Shown: positions 16,973-26,273, counted from the stretch's first letter. The stretch is DNA of 48,264 nt from Firmicutes bacterium ADurb.Bin193 (GCA_002070105.1 MWCQ01000006.1:99651-147914); one strand, 5' to 3'. Notes: generated from the letters alone by a model not told the origin. Program-made: numbers and translations.

Positions 16973-17545
16973 ATGGAGGAATATGCGAAGGCGAACGCAA
17001 TCCCCATTGCCCAGCCCGAAACCATGCGTTTTATTGAGGTTCTTATAAAAAGCACAAATGCCAAAAAGGTTCTGGAGATTGGCTCGGCAATAGGATATTC
17101 GGCTATTTCCATGGCAATGTGCGGCGCAAGCGTAACGACCATTGAACGCGATGAAAATATGCTTTCGGTTGTTCGCTCCAACATTAAAAAATACGCTTTT
17201 GACAAGCGGATAAAAGTTTTAGCGGGCGACGCGCTTTCGGTCGTCGAAAACCTTTCGGGCACCTTTGACTTTATATTTTTGGATGCGGCAAAGGGGCAGT
17301 ATCCTGAATTTTTGCCCCACCTTTTAAGGCTTTTAAAGGACGGCGGCATTCTTGTAAGTGATAACATTCTTTATCGGGGAATGGTCGCAACGGACGAGCT
17401 TGCAATCAGGCGAAAAACAACGATAATAAAAAGGCTTAGAGCCTATCTTGACACGCTTTGCCACAGTGATGAGCTTACGACCGCCATTGTCCCCATAGGC
17501 GACGGAGCAGCGGTAAGCGTTAAAAAATCAAGCAATAGGCAGTAA
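16973..17545 (+). CDS. trmR: tRNA 5-hydroxyuridine methyltransferase (TrmR-like)
   Basis: An O-methyltransferase with the SAM loop 'EIGSAIGYS' at 35-43 and 'LDAAKG' at 103-108 (numbering from ATG 16973). TrmR methylates 5-hydroxyuridine at position 34 of tRNAs to 5-methoxyuridine. The true protein should be longer: the frame upstream, open back to 16874, encodes 'YICRYIRRTIKQNEG', which matches the usual family N-terminus, but no ATG, GTG or TTG is in frame there. A rare start (ATA 16880) or a frameshift in the A5 run at 16876-16880 may explain this. Order mltG-trmR-trhP supports the name. Confidence 0.75.
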   Translation: MEEYAKANAIPIAQPETMRFIEVLIKSTNAKKVLEIGSAIGYSAISMAMCGASVTTIERDENMLSVVRSNIKKYAFDKRIKVLAGDALSVVENLSGTFDFIFLDAAKGQYPEFLPHLLRLLKDGGILVSDNILYRGMVATDELAIRRKTTIIKRLRAYLDTLCHSDELTTAIVPIGDGAAVSVKKSSNRQ

Positions 17546-17572
17546 TTTAACCGTGCATAGGTGGGTGGTAAT

Positions 17573-18808
17573 ATGCAAAGCATTAAAAAACCGGAGCTTC
17601 TTGCCCCTGCGGGCAATCTTATTAAGCTGAAAACCGCCCTGCAATACGGCGCTGACGCGGTTTATATGGGGGGCGAAAGTTTTTCGCTTCGGAACGCAAG
17701 CGATAACTTTTCGGAGGACGAAATCAAATACGGCATTGACTATGCAAAAGCACACGGCAAAAACGCATATATAGCCGCTAATATAATTATGCGGGACAGG
17801 GATTTTGACAGTCTTTATCATTTTTTCAGGGATGTTTACGATGCGGGGGCGGACGCCGTTATAATCGCAGATCCCGGTGCGATTTCCATAGTAAAGGACG
17901 CTGCGCCCAATCTTAAAATACACATCAGTACACAGGCGAATACCACAAACAGCAAAACCGCGGATATGTGGCATTCATTGGGGGCGAGCAGGGTCATTCT
18001 TGCCCGTGAGCTCTCCGAAGCCGAAATCAGAAATATATGCGCCAACACGCATGACGACCTTGAAATCGAAATTTTTGTGCACGGAGCAATGTGTATATCA
18101 TATTCGGGGCGGTGCCTGCTTAGCAATTATATGGCGGGAAGGGATGCAAACCGCGGGGAATGCGCCCAGAGCTGCCGCTGGAAATACAGTCTTGTTGAAG
18201 AAAAACGCCCCGGAGAATATATGCCCGTCTACGAAAATGACAGCGGAAGTTTTTTCTTTAACTCGAAGGACCTTTGCCTTATTGAGTTTATACCGGAGCT
18301 TGCAAACCTTGGTGTTTCCTCGCTTAAAATCGAGGGGCGCGTAAAAAGCGAATACTATGTCGCAACGGTTGTCAAGGCTTATCGGGAGGAGCTTGACAGG
18401 TATTTTGAAAACCCCGAAAAATACACTCTCGACAAAAGGAATCTTGAGGAGCTTTGCAAGGTCAGCCACAGGGAATACTTCCACGGCTTTTTCAAAGGCC
18501 CGCCGCTTAATGAGGGGCAGATTTACAACACAAGCTCATATATCCGTGACTATGATGTTGTCGGGATTGTTACGGAGTGCGACAGGGAGGGAAACGCCGT
18601 CATAGAGCAGCGAAACAAGTTTTCAAAAGGCGATGAAATAGAAATTCTGTGCCCAAAGGGCGATTTTATAAAAATGACCGTGGAGGCGATGTATGATGAC
18701 AACGGCGACGAGATTCAAAGCGCGCCCCACCCTGTTATGACTGTTAAAATGAAGCTCCCCGAATATGTCCCGCAAAATTCAATGCTGAGGAAGAGGAAAA
18801 GTGTATGA
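17573..18808 (+). CDS. trhP: Peptidase U32 family tRNA hydroxylation protein (TrhP-like)
   Basis: A 411-residue member of the U32 family. The opening 'ELLAPAGNLIKLKTALQYGA' and the signature around 166-201, with Cys174, Cys181, Cys197 and Cys201, mark it as the TrhP/YrrO type. TrhP is needed for 5-hydroxyuridine at tRNA position 34, the substrate of TrmR encoded just upstream. Despite the name it is not expected to be a peptidase here. ATG 17573 follows GGTGGGTGG; the GTG at 17561 lies in the ribosome binding site. It overlaps the next gene by four bases. Confidence 0.85.
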   Translation: MQSIKKPELLAPAGNLIKLKTALQYGADAVYMGGESFSLRNASDNFSEDEIKYGIDYAKAHGKNAYIAANIIMRDRDFDSLYHFFRDVYDAGADAVIIADPGAISIVKDAAPNLKIHISTQANTTNSKTADMWHSLGASRVILARELSEAEIRNICANTHDDLEIEIFVHGAMCISYSGRCLLSNYMAGRDANRGECAQSCRWKYSLVEEKRPGEYMPVYENDSGSFFFNSKDLCLIEFIPELANLGVSSLKIEGRVKSEYYVATVVKAYREELDRYFENPEKYTLDKRNLEELCKVSHREYFHGFFKGPPLNEGQIYNTSSYIRDYDVVGIVTECDREGNAVIEQRNKFSKGDEIEILCPKGDFIKMTVEAMYDDNGDEIQSAPHPVMTVKMKLPEYVPQNSMLRKRKSV

Positions 18809-19389
18809 GGCTTGTTGTTGCCACTAAAAACCGAAATAAACTCAGGGAGTTCAGACAAATACTCGGCGAAGGCTTTGAGGTAGTCGGCATGGACGAGCTT
18901 GGAATAGATGCCGAGATTGTTGAGGATGCAGATACCTTTGAGGGCAATGCGCTTAAAAAGGCGACCGAGATTGCAAGGCTTTGCGGCTTTACAACCGTTG
19001 CGGACGACAGCGGCATTTGCGTGGAGGCGCTTTCGGGCGCACCGGGCGTATACTCCGCAAGGTATTCGGGTGAAGGGGCGACCGACCTTTCAAACAACTT
19101 AAAGCTCTTAAGGGAGATGGAGGGGCAGGAAAACAGAAACGCAAAATTCGTATGCGCCATCGCGGTTGTTTTCCCCGACGGCACGAATAAAATATTAAAG
19201 GGCGAGCTTCATGGGGTTATAGATTTTGAGATGAAGGGCGAAAACGGCTTCGGGTATGATGTTTTGTTCTATCTTCCCGAATATAAAATGACCACCGCAC
19301 AGTTGCCGCCCGACCTTAAAAACAAAATAAGCCACAGGGCAAAGGCTCTCGGGCTTTTGAAGGAGTTTTTATCACACACGGGGAAGTGA
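18805..19389 (+). CDS. rdgB: XTP/dITP pyrophosphatase (RdgB/HAM1)
   Basis: A 194-residue house-cleaning enzyme that hydrolyses XTP, ITP and dITP so that deaminated purines are not built into DNA or RNA. Family motifs: 'ATKNRNKLREF' at 6-16, 'TFEGNALKKA' at 44-53, 'DDSGICVEAL' at 67-76 and 'GAPGVYSARYSG' at 78-89. Start ATG 18805 overlaps the trhP stop as ATGA. Normal length; four bases separate it from the sensor kinase gene, so the three are likely one transcript. Confidence 0.93.
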   Translation: MRLVVATKNRNKLREFRQILGEGFEVVGMDELGIDAEIVEDADTFEGNALKKATEIARLCGFTTVADDSGICVEALSGAPGVYSARYSGEGATDLSNNLKLLREMEGQENRNAKFVCAIAVVFPDGTNKILKGELHGVIDFEMKGENGFGYDVLFYLPEYKMTTAQLPPDLKNKISHRAKALGLLKEFLSHTGK

Positions 19390-19393
19390 TTTT

Positions 19394-21172
19394 TTGCTTA
19401 AAAGCATACAATGGAAGCTTGTTGTTATGTTTGTGTTGCTGATTGTTGCGGTAATGCTTGTTTTCGGCATGTTCCTGCAAAACCGCATATCCGTTTTCTA
19501 TCACAACAGTTTTAAGCAAACTATGGCACTTTCATTTTCAACAGAGCTTCTCGGTCAGCTTGAATCAGCCTCAAAAAGCGACAAAAGTCTTGACGAGCTT
19601 AAACAGGTTCTCGGCGCGTATGTTGGAAGGCTTGGGATAAGCTCCGACCGCAATTATTATATCTTGGACGGAAAAACGGGCAAGGTTCTTGCGGGTTCGG
19701 ACAATGTTACCGTGCTTGAAAAAAGCGAAAACATCCTTTCGGCAATGGCGGGAAAGGTCGGTGACAGAGTTTCCCCCCGGCTTCCGTATATCGACTATGC
19801 CGTGAGTACGGGCGGCGGATACATTATATATATTAAGGACAAAAAGGCCGAAATGCTTGAAATTATGCGAACCATATACCTTATAGTCGGTCAGGCTCTT
19901 TTGATAGGGATTTTTATTTCCGTAGTTTTGGGCTTTTTCCTTTCACGGACGATAACACGCCCGATAAGCAACCTTACAAAAAAGGCGGAAAGCGTTGCGC
20001 GCGGGCGGTTTGATACCAGAATAGACATCAAGGCGAAGGACGAAATCGGAAAACTTGCCTCCACATTCAATTATATGACATCCATGATTAAAACATCCAT
20101 GGAGGAAATCGCAAGCGAAAAAAACAAGCTTGAAACAATGTTTCGCTATATGACGGACGGCGTTATCGCCTTTGACATAAACCAAAGGGTTATTCACATA
20201 AACCCCGCGGCAAAGGAAATGCTCGGAATCGAAAATGAAAAGTCCGTTAAATTCGATAGTTTTTTTAAACAGCTTGATGTCGATATATCTATGGCTCAAA
20301 TGATATATATCGGTCAGAAAACGACCTTCGAGCGTCGGATAGATATCGGCGACAGATACCTTAAGGCTTATTTTGCAGCACTTGAGACCGATGAGGAGAA
20401 ATTAAACGGCGCAATCGTAATTCTTCAGGATATAACCGAGGAACAAAGGCTTGAAATGTCGCGAAGAGAGTTTGTGGCGAATGTATCGCATGAGCTTCGC
20501 ACCCCGCTTACAACCATAAAAAGCTATTCCGAAACCCTTATGGATGTTGCGGAAGATGAGAAAAACAAGAAATTTCTCGATGTAATTATAAGAGAGGTTG
20601 ACCGAATGACAAGGATTGTTAAGGATTTATTAACCCTTTCAAGCCTTGACAACCAAAAGCTTGTCACGAATTTTACAACCTTTTCGCTTGATGAGCTTTT
20701 GCGGGATATAACCACAAAAATGTCGATTGATGCGAAAAATCACGGGCATACCCTTTCATACTTCCCATCAACCGCAATTCCTGAAATATACGCCGACAGG
20801 GACAGAATCGAACAGGTTGTTACCAATATTCTTTCCAACGCCGTTAAATACACTCCCGACGGCGGCATTATCGAGGTGTATGCCGGATATTTATACAACG
20901 AGGCGTACATTAAAATAAAGGATAACGGTATCGGGATAAACACAAAGGACCTTCCCCGTATTTTCGACCGCTTTTACAGGGTTGACAAAGCCCGTTCAAG
21001 GGAGCGGGGAGGGACGGGGCTCGGCCTTGCGATTGCGAAAAATCTTATTGAGCTTCACGGCGGTACAATCAGCATAGACAGCAAGTACGGCAAAGGAACC
21101 GAGGTTTTAATAAAGCTGCCTCTGGGTACAAAGAAGGCGGAAAGCCCTCCCGAAACGGAAAGCAAAGGATAG
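19394..21172 (+). CDS. Orphan sensor histidine kinase (WalK/PhoR type)
   Basis: A 592-residue membrane kinase: membrane segments at about 9-27 and 160-183 flank an extracellular sensor domain, then HAMP (184-236), PAS (about 245-350), HisKA with His366 in 'VANVSHELRTPLTTIK', and an ATPase domain with the N box (NILSNAVKYTPDGG), 'DNGIGI' and 'GGTGLGLAI'. The build is that of WalK/PhoR kinases. No response regulator gene lies on either side: upstream is rdgB, downstream mnmG. The partner must be elsewhere. The start is TTG 19394 behind GGGGAAG. Confidence 0.88.
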   Translation: MLKSIQWKLVVMFVLLIVAVMLVFGMFLQNRISVFYHNSFKQTMALSFSTELLGQLESASKSDKSLDELKQVLGAYVGRLGISSDRNYYILDGKTGKVLAGSDNVTVLEKSENILSAMAGKVGDRVSPRLPYIDYAVSTGGGYIIYIKDKKAEMLEIMRTIYLIVGQALLIGIFISVVLGFFLSRTITRPISNLTKKAESVARGRFDTRIDIKAKDEIGKLASTFNYMTSMIKTSMEEIASEKNKLETMFRYMTDGVIAFDINQRVIHINPAAKEMLGIENEKSVKFDSFFKQLDVDISMAQMIYIGQKTTFERRIDIGDRYLKAYFAALETDEEKLNGAIVILQDITEEQRLEMSRREFVANVSHELRTPLTTIKSYSETLMDVAEDEKNKKFLDVIIREVDRMTRIVKDLLTLSSLDNQKLVTNFTTFSLDELLRDITTKMSIDAKNHGHTLSYFPSTAIPEIYADRDRIEQVVTNILSNAVKYTPDGGIIEVYAGYLYNEAYIKIKDNGIGINTKDLPRIFDRFYRVDKARSRERGGTGLGLAIAKNLIELHGGTISIDSKYGKGTEVLIKLPLGTKKAESPPETESKG

Positions 21173-21195
21173 AGTAAAAATCTATGGCAGTGCGT

Positions 21196-21210
21196 ACAGC
21201 TAAAAGCTGT
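21196..21210 (+). repeat. Small inverted repeat before mnmG
   Basis: ACAGCT-AAA-AGCTGT, a perfect six-base inverted repeat with a three-base spacer, between the kinase stop and mnmG. It could be a weak operator or hairpin; nothing else supports a role. Confidence 0.35.
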
Positions 21211-21236
21211 TTAATAACTGGAAAGAGGAAGATACT

Positions 21237-23108
21237 TTGAGCTACAATGCGGGAAAATACGATATAGCGGTTATAGGAGCGGGGCATGCGGGCTGTGAGG
21301 CGGCTCTTGCGGCGGCAAGGCTCGGCTTTTCTACAATAATTTTTGCGATAAACCTTGATTCGATTGCGAATATGCCCTGCAACCCCAGCATAGGAGGCAC
21401 CGGAAAGGGGCATCTTGTACGCGAAACAGACGCCCTGGGCGGCGAAATGGGACGGGCAGCGGACGCAACCTTTATTCAGTCGAGAATGCTTAACCGCAGC
21501 AAAGGCCCTGCGGTTTATTCGCTTCGCGTTCAGGCGGACAGGCGGGCATATCAGGCATATATGAAAAAAACGCTTGAAAAACAGCAAAACCTTGATATAA
21601 AGCAGGCGGAGGTTATAGAAATTCTGACCGAAGGCGGCGCAGTTTCGGGCGTTGTAACCCATACGGGCGCAACATATTTAGCAAAGGCTGTTATCATTGC
21701 CACAGGGACATTCCTTCGGGGAAGAATTATTGTAGGCGATGTGTCCTACGAGGGCGGCCCCGACGGTCTTTTTGCCGCCACAAAGCTTTCCGACTCCCTT
21801 CGCAACCTGGGTATTGAGCTTATGCGCTTTAAGACGGGAACTCCCTCAAGGGTCAACGCAAGGTCCATCGACTTTTCGAGGCTTGAAATTCAAAACGGTG
21901 ACGATGACATAACGCCCTTCAGTTTTGAAACAAATACGACGGGCGAAAACAGGGCGGTATGCTATCTTGCCTACACCAACGAAAAAACACATGAAATAAT
22001 ACGCAAAAATCTACACCGCTCTCCGCTTTTTTCTGGCGATATCGAGGGCGTAGGCCCCCGCTACTGCCCCTCTATCGAGGATAAGGTCGTTCGCTTTGCG
22101 GACAAGGACCGGCACCAGATATTTGTGGAGCCTATGGGTCTGGGTACGGACGAGATGTATATTCAGGGAATGTCGTCTTCTCTGCCCGAGGATGTTCAAA
22201 GCGAAATGCTTAAAACCATACCGGGCTTTGAAAATATCCATATGATGCGGACTGCCTATGCCATAGAATACGACTGCATACCTCCCACTCAGCTTACACC
22301 CTCGCTTGAGTTTAAAAAGATTAGCGGTCTGTACGGCGCCGGTCAGTTTAACGGCTCGTCGGGCTATGAGGAGGCGGCGGCGCAGGGACTTATGGCGGGA
22401 ATCAACGCCGCAAGAAAGCTTTCGGGCAAAGAGCCTGTGGTTTTGAAGCGAAGCGAGGCGTATATCGGTGTTTTGATTGACGACCTTGTTACAAAGGGAA
22501 CGGCAGAGCCGTACAGAATGATGACCGCGCGCGCGGAGCACCGTCTTTTGCTCCGTCAGGACAATGCCGATTTGCGTCTTACGCCCCTCGGTTATGAAAT
22601 CGGACTTATTTCAAACGAACGCTACAACGCCTTTTTGAAAATGAAAAGAGATATAGAAAACGAGGTGGCGCGCCTTTATAAAAAGACTGTGCCGCCCTCC
22701 GAATCGGTAAACGCGTTTCTTTGTGAACACAAAAGCACGCCGATTACAACGGGTATAAAGCTTTGCGACCTTTTGCGCCGCCCCGAGATAAGCTATGCCT
22801 CCTTGGAGAAGATAGACAATGATTTTCCGCACCTTGACAAAAAAACCGCTTTGCAGGTTGAGATAACGATAAAATACGAGGGCTATATAAAACGACAGGC
22901 CGAATTTGCAAAAAAAATGCAAAAACTTGAAAACCACACCATACCAAAGGATATTGACTATATGAAAATCGACGGTTTGCGTATTGAGGCAAGGCAAAAG
23001 CTTGACAAAATCCGCCCCGAAACAGTGGGGCAGGTTTCAAGAGTGTCGGGCGTTTCACCCTCGGATATATCTGTTTTGCTGGTATATCTTAAACTTATTA
23101 ATAAATAG
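21237..23108 (+). CDS. mnmG: tRNA uridine-5-carboxymethylaminomethyl modification enzyme MnmG
   Basis: A 623-residue FAD protein that works with MnmE to add an aminomethyl-type group at C5 of U34 in tRNAs reading two-codon sets. It has the FAD loop [10 protein letters not shown] (14-23), '[15 protein letters not shown]', and the late signature '[18 protein letters not shown]'. Length is typical. The start is TTG 21237 with GAAAGAGGA seven bases earlier. No mnmE is in the window. MnmA, which thiolates the same base, lies 2.1 kb downstream, an unusual closeness of the two enzymes. Confidence 0.96.
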   Translation: MSYNAGKYDIAVIGAGHAGCEAALAAARLGFSTIIFAINLDSIANMPCNPSIGGTGKGHLVRETDALGGEMGRAADATFIQSRMLNRSKGPAVYSLRVQADRRAYQAYMKKTLEKQQNLDIKQAEVIEILTEGGAVSGVVTHTGATYLAKAVIIATGTFLRGRIIVGDVSYEGGPDGLFAATKLSDSLRNLGIELMRFKTGTPSRVNARSIDFSRLEIQNGDDDITPFSFETNTTGENRAVCYLAYTNEKTHEIIRKNLHRSPLFSGDIEGVGPRYCPSIEDKVVRFADKDRHQIFVEPMGLGTDEMYIQGMSSSLPEDVQSEMLKTIPGFENIHMMRTAYAIEYDCIPPTQLTPSLEFKKISGLYGAGQFNGSSGYEEAAAQGLMAGINAARKLSGKEPVVLKRSEAYIGVLIDDLVTKGTAEPYRMMTARAEHRLLLRQDNADLRLTPLGYEIGLISNERYNAFLKMKRDIENEVARLYKKTVPPSESVNAFLCEHKSTPITTGIKLCDLLRRPEISYASLEKIDNDFPHLDKKTALQVEITIKYEGYIKRQAEFAKKMQKLENHTIPKDIDYMKIDGLRIEARQKLDKIRPETVGQVSRVSGVSPSDISVLLVYLKLINK

Positions 23109-23165
23109 CATATTCAAACAAATCGCCGCTTTGTTTCCCAAAAATATTTAAAAAAGCATAAAATT

Positions 23166-23196
23166 ACCTCCGCAGGTCAACAATAAATGCGGAGGT
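23166..23196 (+). promoter_or_regulatory. Inverted repeat that can hide the ribosome binding site
   Basis: ACCTCCGCA at 23166-23174 and TGCGGAGGT at 23188-23196 are perfect nine-base complements around a 13-base loop. The right arm contains the GGAGG used by the downstream gene at 23205, so the folded RNA would block ribosome binding. Confidence 0.6.
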
Positions 23197-23204
23197 GTAT
23201 AGAA

Positions 23205-23462
23205 ATGACGGTGGCAGTAACAAGCAATTTAACAACCATTGCCGCACAGCTTCGGGATTTGGGCTATGATGTTGTAACCTACGGCGCATACAACTATCCC
23301 ATAGATGCGATTGTTTATTCGGGCGAAGCTCTTTCGGAAGCCAATGTAACAACCGCAAATGTAAGTTCATCGGCGGGCGTTTTAATGATTAATGCGAAAA
23401 ACAAAACCATAAAACAGATAGATAATTCACTAAAAAACCGCGTTTATTCCCCATTATTTTGA
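23205..23462 (+). CDS. YkuS-like (UPF0180) small protein
   Basis: An 85-residue protein of the UPF0180/YkuS type, with 'LTTIAAQLRDLGYDVVTYG' at the start, a central 'DAIVYSGEALSE' and 'SSAGVLMINAKNKT', the family pattern of a small CheY-like fold without catalytic residues. Function unknown. ATG 23205 follows GCGGAGGTG; translation may be held back by a hairpin over that site. Its gene lies alone between mnmG and the cysteine desulfurase operon. Confidence 0.75.
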   Translation: MTVAVTSNLTTIAAQLRDLGYDVVTYGAYNYPIDAIVYSGEALSEANVTTANVSSSAGVLMINAKNKTIKQIDNSLKNRVYSPLF

Positions 23463-23474
23463 TAGGATTTACAA

Positions 23475-23503
23475 TTGACTTTCAACAAATTATGGTGTAT
23501 TAT
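23475..23503 (+). promoter_or_regulatory. Sigma-A promoter of the nifS-nifU-mnmA-pcrA operon
   Basis: TTGACT at 23475-23480, a 17-base spacer and TATTAT at 23498-23503 make a near-consensus promoter; transcription should start near 23510. A short hairpin (GCGGTG at 23528-23533, CACCGC at 23541-23546) lies in the leader. Confidence 0.75.
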
Positions 23504-23581
23504 ATATTTACAGTTAATGTTTTTTAAGCGGTGGCTTTTTCACCGCATAAGACGGCTTTTTAGCAAAAGGGGGTCTTGGCT

Positions 23582-24745
23582 ATGATTTATGTTGACAATG
23601 CGGCAACAACCCGACTGAAACCTGAGGTTCTCGAAAAGATGATGCCATATCTGACGGACCACTTCGGTAATCCGTCCTCAATATACACAAGCGGGCGAGA
23701 GGCTAAAATCGCGGTAAACAGCGCAAGAGCAGGTATTGCGGCGGCGCTCGGCGCAACGGAGAGCGAGATATTCTTTACAGGAAGCGGAAGCGAGGCGGAC
23801 AACTGGGCGATAAAAGGCGTTGCCCACGCCGCCAAGGGTAAGCATCTTATAACATCGGCAATAGAGCATCATGCGGTTTTGCACTGCTTTGAATATCTCG
23901 GAAGGAACGGTTATGAGGTGACATACCTTCCCGTTGACTCCCTCGGGCTTGTCAATCCCGAAGATTTGAAAAACGCCATACGAGAGGACACCGCCCTTAT
24001 CTCGATAATGACCGCCAACAACGAAATCGGCACAATTCAGCCGATACCACAGCTTGCGGCGATTGCAAGGGAGCATAAAATTCCCTTCCACACCGATGCG
24101 GTTCAGGCGTTCGGACACATTCCTCTTAATGTAAACGAGCTCGGCGTTGACCTTCTTTCCGTTTCGGCGCACAAGATAGGCGGGCCCAAGGGGGTCGGGG
24201 CGCTTTACATCAGAAAAGGCACCAAGATAACTCAGTTTATCCACGGCGGCGCGCAGGAAAACGGGAAACGAGCGTCCACCGAAAATGTTGCGGGAATTGT
24301 GGGCTTTGCACACGCCGCGGCGCTTGCAATAAGAAATCTTGATGAAAACGCCAAAAAGGTTACCGAGCTTCGCGACTATTATATAAAAAGGGTTAAGGAG
24401 ACTATTCCCTACTGCGTTTTGAACGGTCACCCCGAATTGCGCCTTCCGGGCAATTCGAATTTTTCGTTTGAGTTTATCGAGGGCGAGTCGCTTCTTTTAA
24501 GCCTTGACATGAAGGGGATAGAGGCATCAAGCGGGTCTGCCTGCACAAGCGGAAGTCTTGACCCGTCGCATGTGCTTTTGGCGATAGGACTGCCCCACGA
24601 AATTGCACACGGCTCTTTGCGCATTTCCTTCTCGGAGGACAACACGAAAGAGGAGGTTGACACAATTATTGCAGAGCTTGGGCCGATAGTACAAAGGCTT
24701 CGGGATATGAGCCCGCTTTACGAGGGTATAAAAAATAAAGCGTGA
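23582..24745 (+). CDS. nifS: Cysteine desulfurase (NifS/IscS family)
   Basis: A 387-residue pyridoxal-phosphate enzyme that takes sulfur from cysteine and passes it on as persulfide. Lys198 in 'SVSAHKIGGPKG' holds the cofactor and Cys321 in 'GSACTSGSLDPSH' is the active cysteine in the class I loop. ATG 23582 is chosen because AAAGGGGG lies eight bases before; TTG 23576 is in frame but too close. The downstream nifU and mnmA genes mark its two sulfur acceptors, iron-sulfur scaffold and tRNA thiolation. Confidence 0.93.
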   Translation: MIYVDNAATTRLKPEVLEKMMPYLTDHFGNPSSIYTSGREAKIAVNSARAGIAAALGATESEIFFTGSGSEADNWAIKGVAHAAKGKHLITSAIEHHAVLHCFEYLGRNGYEVTYLPVDSLGLVNPEDLKNAIREDTALISIMTANNEIGTIQPIPQLAAIAREHKIPFHTDAVQAFGHIPLNVNELGVDLLSVSAHKIGGPKGVGALYIRKGTKITQFIHGGAQENGKRASTENVAGIVGFAHAAALAIRNLDENAKKVTELRDYYIKRVKETIPYCVLNGHPELRLPGNSNFSFEFIEGESLLLSLDMKGIEASSGSACTSGSLDPSHVLLAIGLPHEIAHGSLRISFSEDNTKEEVDTIIAELGPIVQRLRDMSPLYEGIKNKA

Positions 24746-24802
24746 AGTTAAGCGAAAATTCTTAACAATAAACAGACTTATTAATTAAGGGGATGAGGTA
24801 AA

Positions 24803-25234
24803 ATGTTATATTCGGAAAAGGTAATGGAACACTTCGCCAACCCCAGGAATGTCGGCGAGATTGAGGATGCAAACGCTATTGGCGAGGTTGGCAATAAAAA
24901 ATGCGGTGACATAATGAAAATCTACATGAAAATCGAAAACGAGGTTATTGTTGACATAAAATTCAAAACCTTTGGTTGCGGCGCGGCCGTTGCAACGAGC
25001 AGTATGGCGACGGAGCTTGTGAAGGGCAAGACAATAAAGGAGGCTTTGGCGATTACCAACAAGGCGGTTGTTGAGGCTTTAGAGGGGCTTCCCCCCGTAA
25101 AAATGCACTGCAGCGTTCTTGCCGAGGAGGCTATAAAAAGCGCGATAGCCGACTATTACAGGCGTCAGGGTATTGACCCCGAGCCTATTGTCGGATGTTC
25201 ATTAAAATGCGAAAGTTGTCACAGCCATGGATAA
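24803..25234 (+). CDS. nifU: Iron-sulfur cluster scaffold protein NifU/IscU type
   Basis: A 143-residue scaffold on which Fe-S clusters are built. The IscU-type ligands are Cys34 with Asp36 (KKCGD), Cys59 (FGCGAA) and Cys103 (MHCSV). A C-terminal extension 'GCSLKCESC' adds Cys132, Cys136 and Cys139, usual in Clostridia members but absent from IscU. The start is ATG 24803 behind AAGGGGATGAGG. It overlaps mnmA by eight bases. Confidence 0.92.
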   Translation: MLYSEKVMEHFANPRNVGEIEDANAIGEVGNKKCGDIMKIYMKIENEVIVDIKFKTFGCGAAVATSSMATELVKGKTIKEALAITNKAVVEALEGLPPVKMHCSVLAEEAIKSAIADYYRRQGIDPEPIVGCSLKCESCHSHG

Positions 25235-26273
25235 GGTCGTTGTGGGAATGAGCGGCGGCGTGGACAGCAGTGTCGCGGCCGCGCTTTTGAAGAAAACGGG
25301 CTATGATGTTATCGGCGTTACCATGAAGCTTCACGACACCGAGCAGGCAGACGAGGGCTGCTGCTCAGTTTCGTCCGCGAACGATGCTTTGGCGGTTGCC
25401 GCAAAAATCGGCATACCGCACTATGTGATGAATTTTACCGATGAATTTAAGCGAGATGTTATAGATTATTTTATAAGCGAATATAAAAACGCAAGAACGC
25501 CCAACCCTTGCACCGTCTGCAACAAGCGCATCAAGTTTGATGCGCTTTTGCAAAAGGCGCGCGGCCTGGGGGCAAAGCATGTGGCGACAGGGCATTATGC
25601 TAAGATTGCGCAAAAGGACGGACGCTATCTGCTTCAGCGTGCCTCGGACGAAAAAAAGGATCAGACTTATTTTTTGTATTCTCTCAGTCAAAACCAGCTA
25701 TCGAGAATTCTTATGCCTCTGTCGGACATTACAAAGGAAAAAACGAGGGAGATTGCATCATCGCTCGGCTTTTCAGTTGCGAAAAAAAGGGACAGTCAGG
25801 AGATTTGCTTTGTCCCCGACGGAGATTATGCCGCCTTTATCGAAAGGCAGGCGGGGGCATCGCCGGGCGGGGATTTTATATTCGAGGGTAAAAAGGTCGG
25901 CAGGCACAAGGGCATAATACATTACACCGTCGGTCAGCGCAAGGGGCTTGGCATAGCGCTCGGAGAGCCCGTATACATCACGAAAATCGACCCGAAAAAC
26001 AACCTTATATATCTCGGCGCGGACAAAAGCCGTCTTTCGCGCGAGCTTTACGCCTCGGACATGAACTATATTCCCTTTGACGCGCCCGTCGGTCCTTTTC
26101 GCTGCCTTGCGAAAATCAGGTATAACGCAAAGGCGTCGCCATGCGAGGTTATACCTGTTAATAACGGCGTAAGGGTTGTGTTTGACGAGCCTCAAAACGC
26201 CATAACACCGGGGCAGAGCGTGGTTTTTTACGATAACAATACGGTAATCGGCGGAGGTACGATAGATGCTTGA
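25227..26273 (+). CDS. mnmA: tRNA-specific 2-thiouridylase MnmA
   Basis: A 348-residue enzyme that activates U34 of tRNA with ATP and adds sulfur at C2. The PP-loop SGGVDSS is at 9-15; catalytic Cys98 lies in 'CTVCNKRIKF' and partner Cys194 in 'SQEICFVPDGDY'. Start ATG 25227 lies within the nifU end. In Gram-positive bacteria the sulfur often comes straight from a neighbouring cysteine desulfurase, which fits the gene order here. Its stop overlaps pcrA. Confidence 0.95.
   Translation: MDKVVVGMSGGVDSSVAAALLKKTGYDVIGVTMKLHDTEQADEGCCSVSSANDALAVAAKIGIPHYVMNFTDEFKRDVIDYFISEYKNARTPNPCTVCNKRIKFDALLQKARGLGAKHVATGHYAKIAQKDGRYLLQRASDEKKDQTYFLYSLSQNQLSRILMPLSDITKEKTREIASSLGFSVAKKRDSQEICFVPDGDYAAFIERQAGASPGGDFIFEGKKVGRHKGIIHYTVGQRKGLGIALGEPVYITKIDPKNNLIYLGADKSRLSRELYASDMNYIPFDAPVGPFRCLAKIRYNAKASPCEVIPVNNGVRVVFDEPQNAITPGQSVVFYDNNTVIGGGTIDA

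Noticed and set aside
23115..23135. AAACAAA/TTTGTTT as a terminator after mnmG
   Set aside because: The stem is short and purely A/T at its core, and no T run follows the arm beyond the stem itself.
24427..24663. Open frames on the opposite strand of nifS, and many other antisense frames in the host genes
   Set aside because: They mirror real coding frames, lack ribosome binding sites and show no protein-family features.
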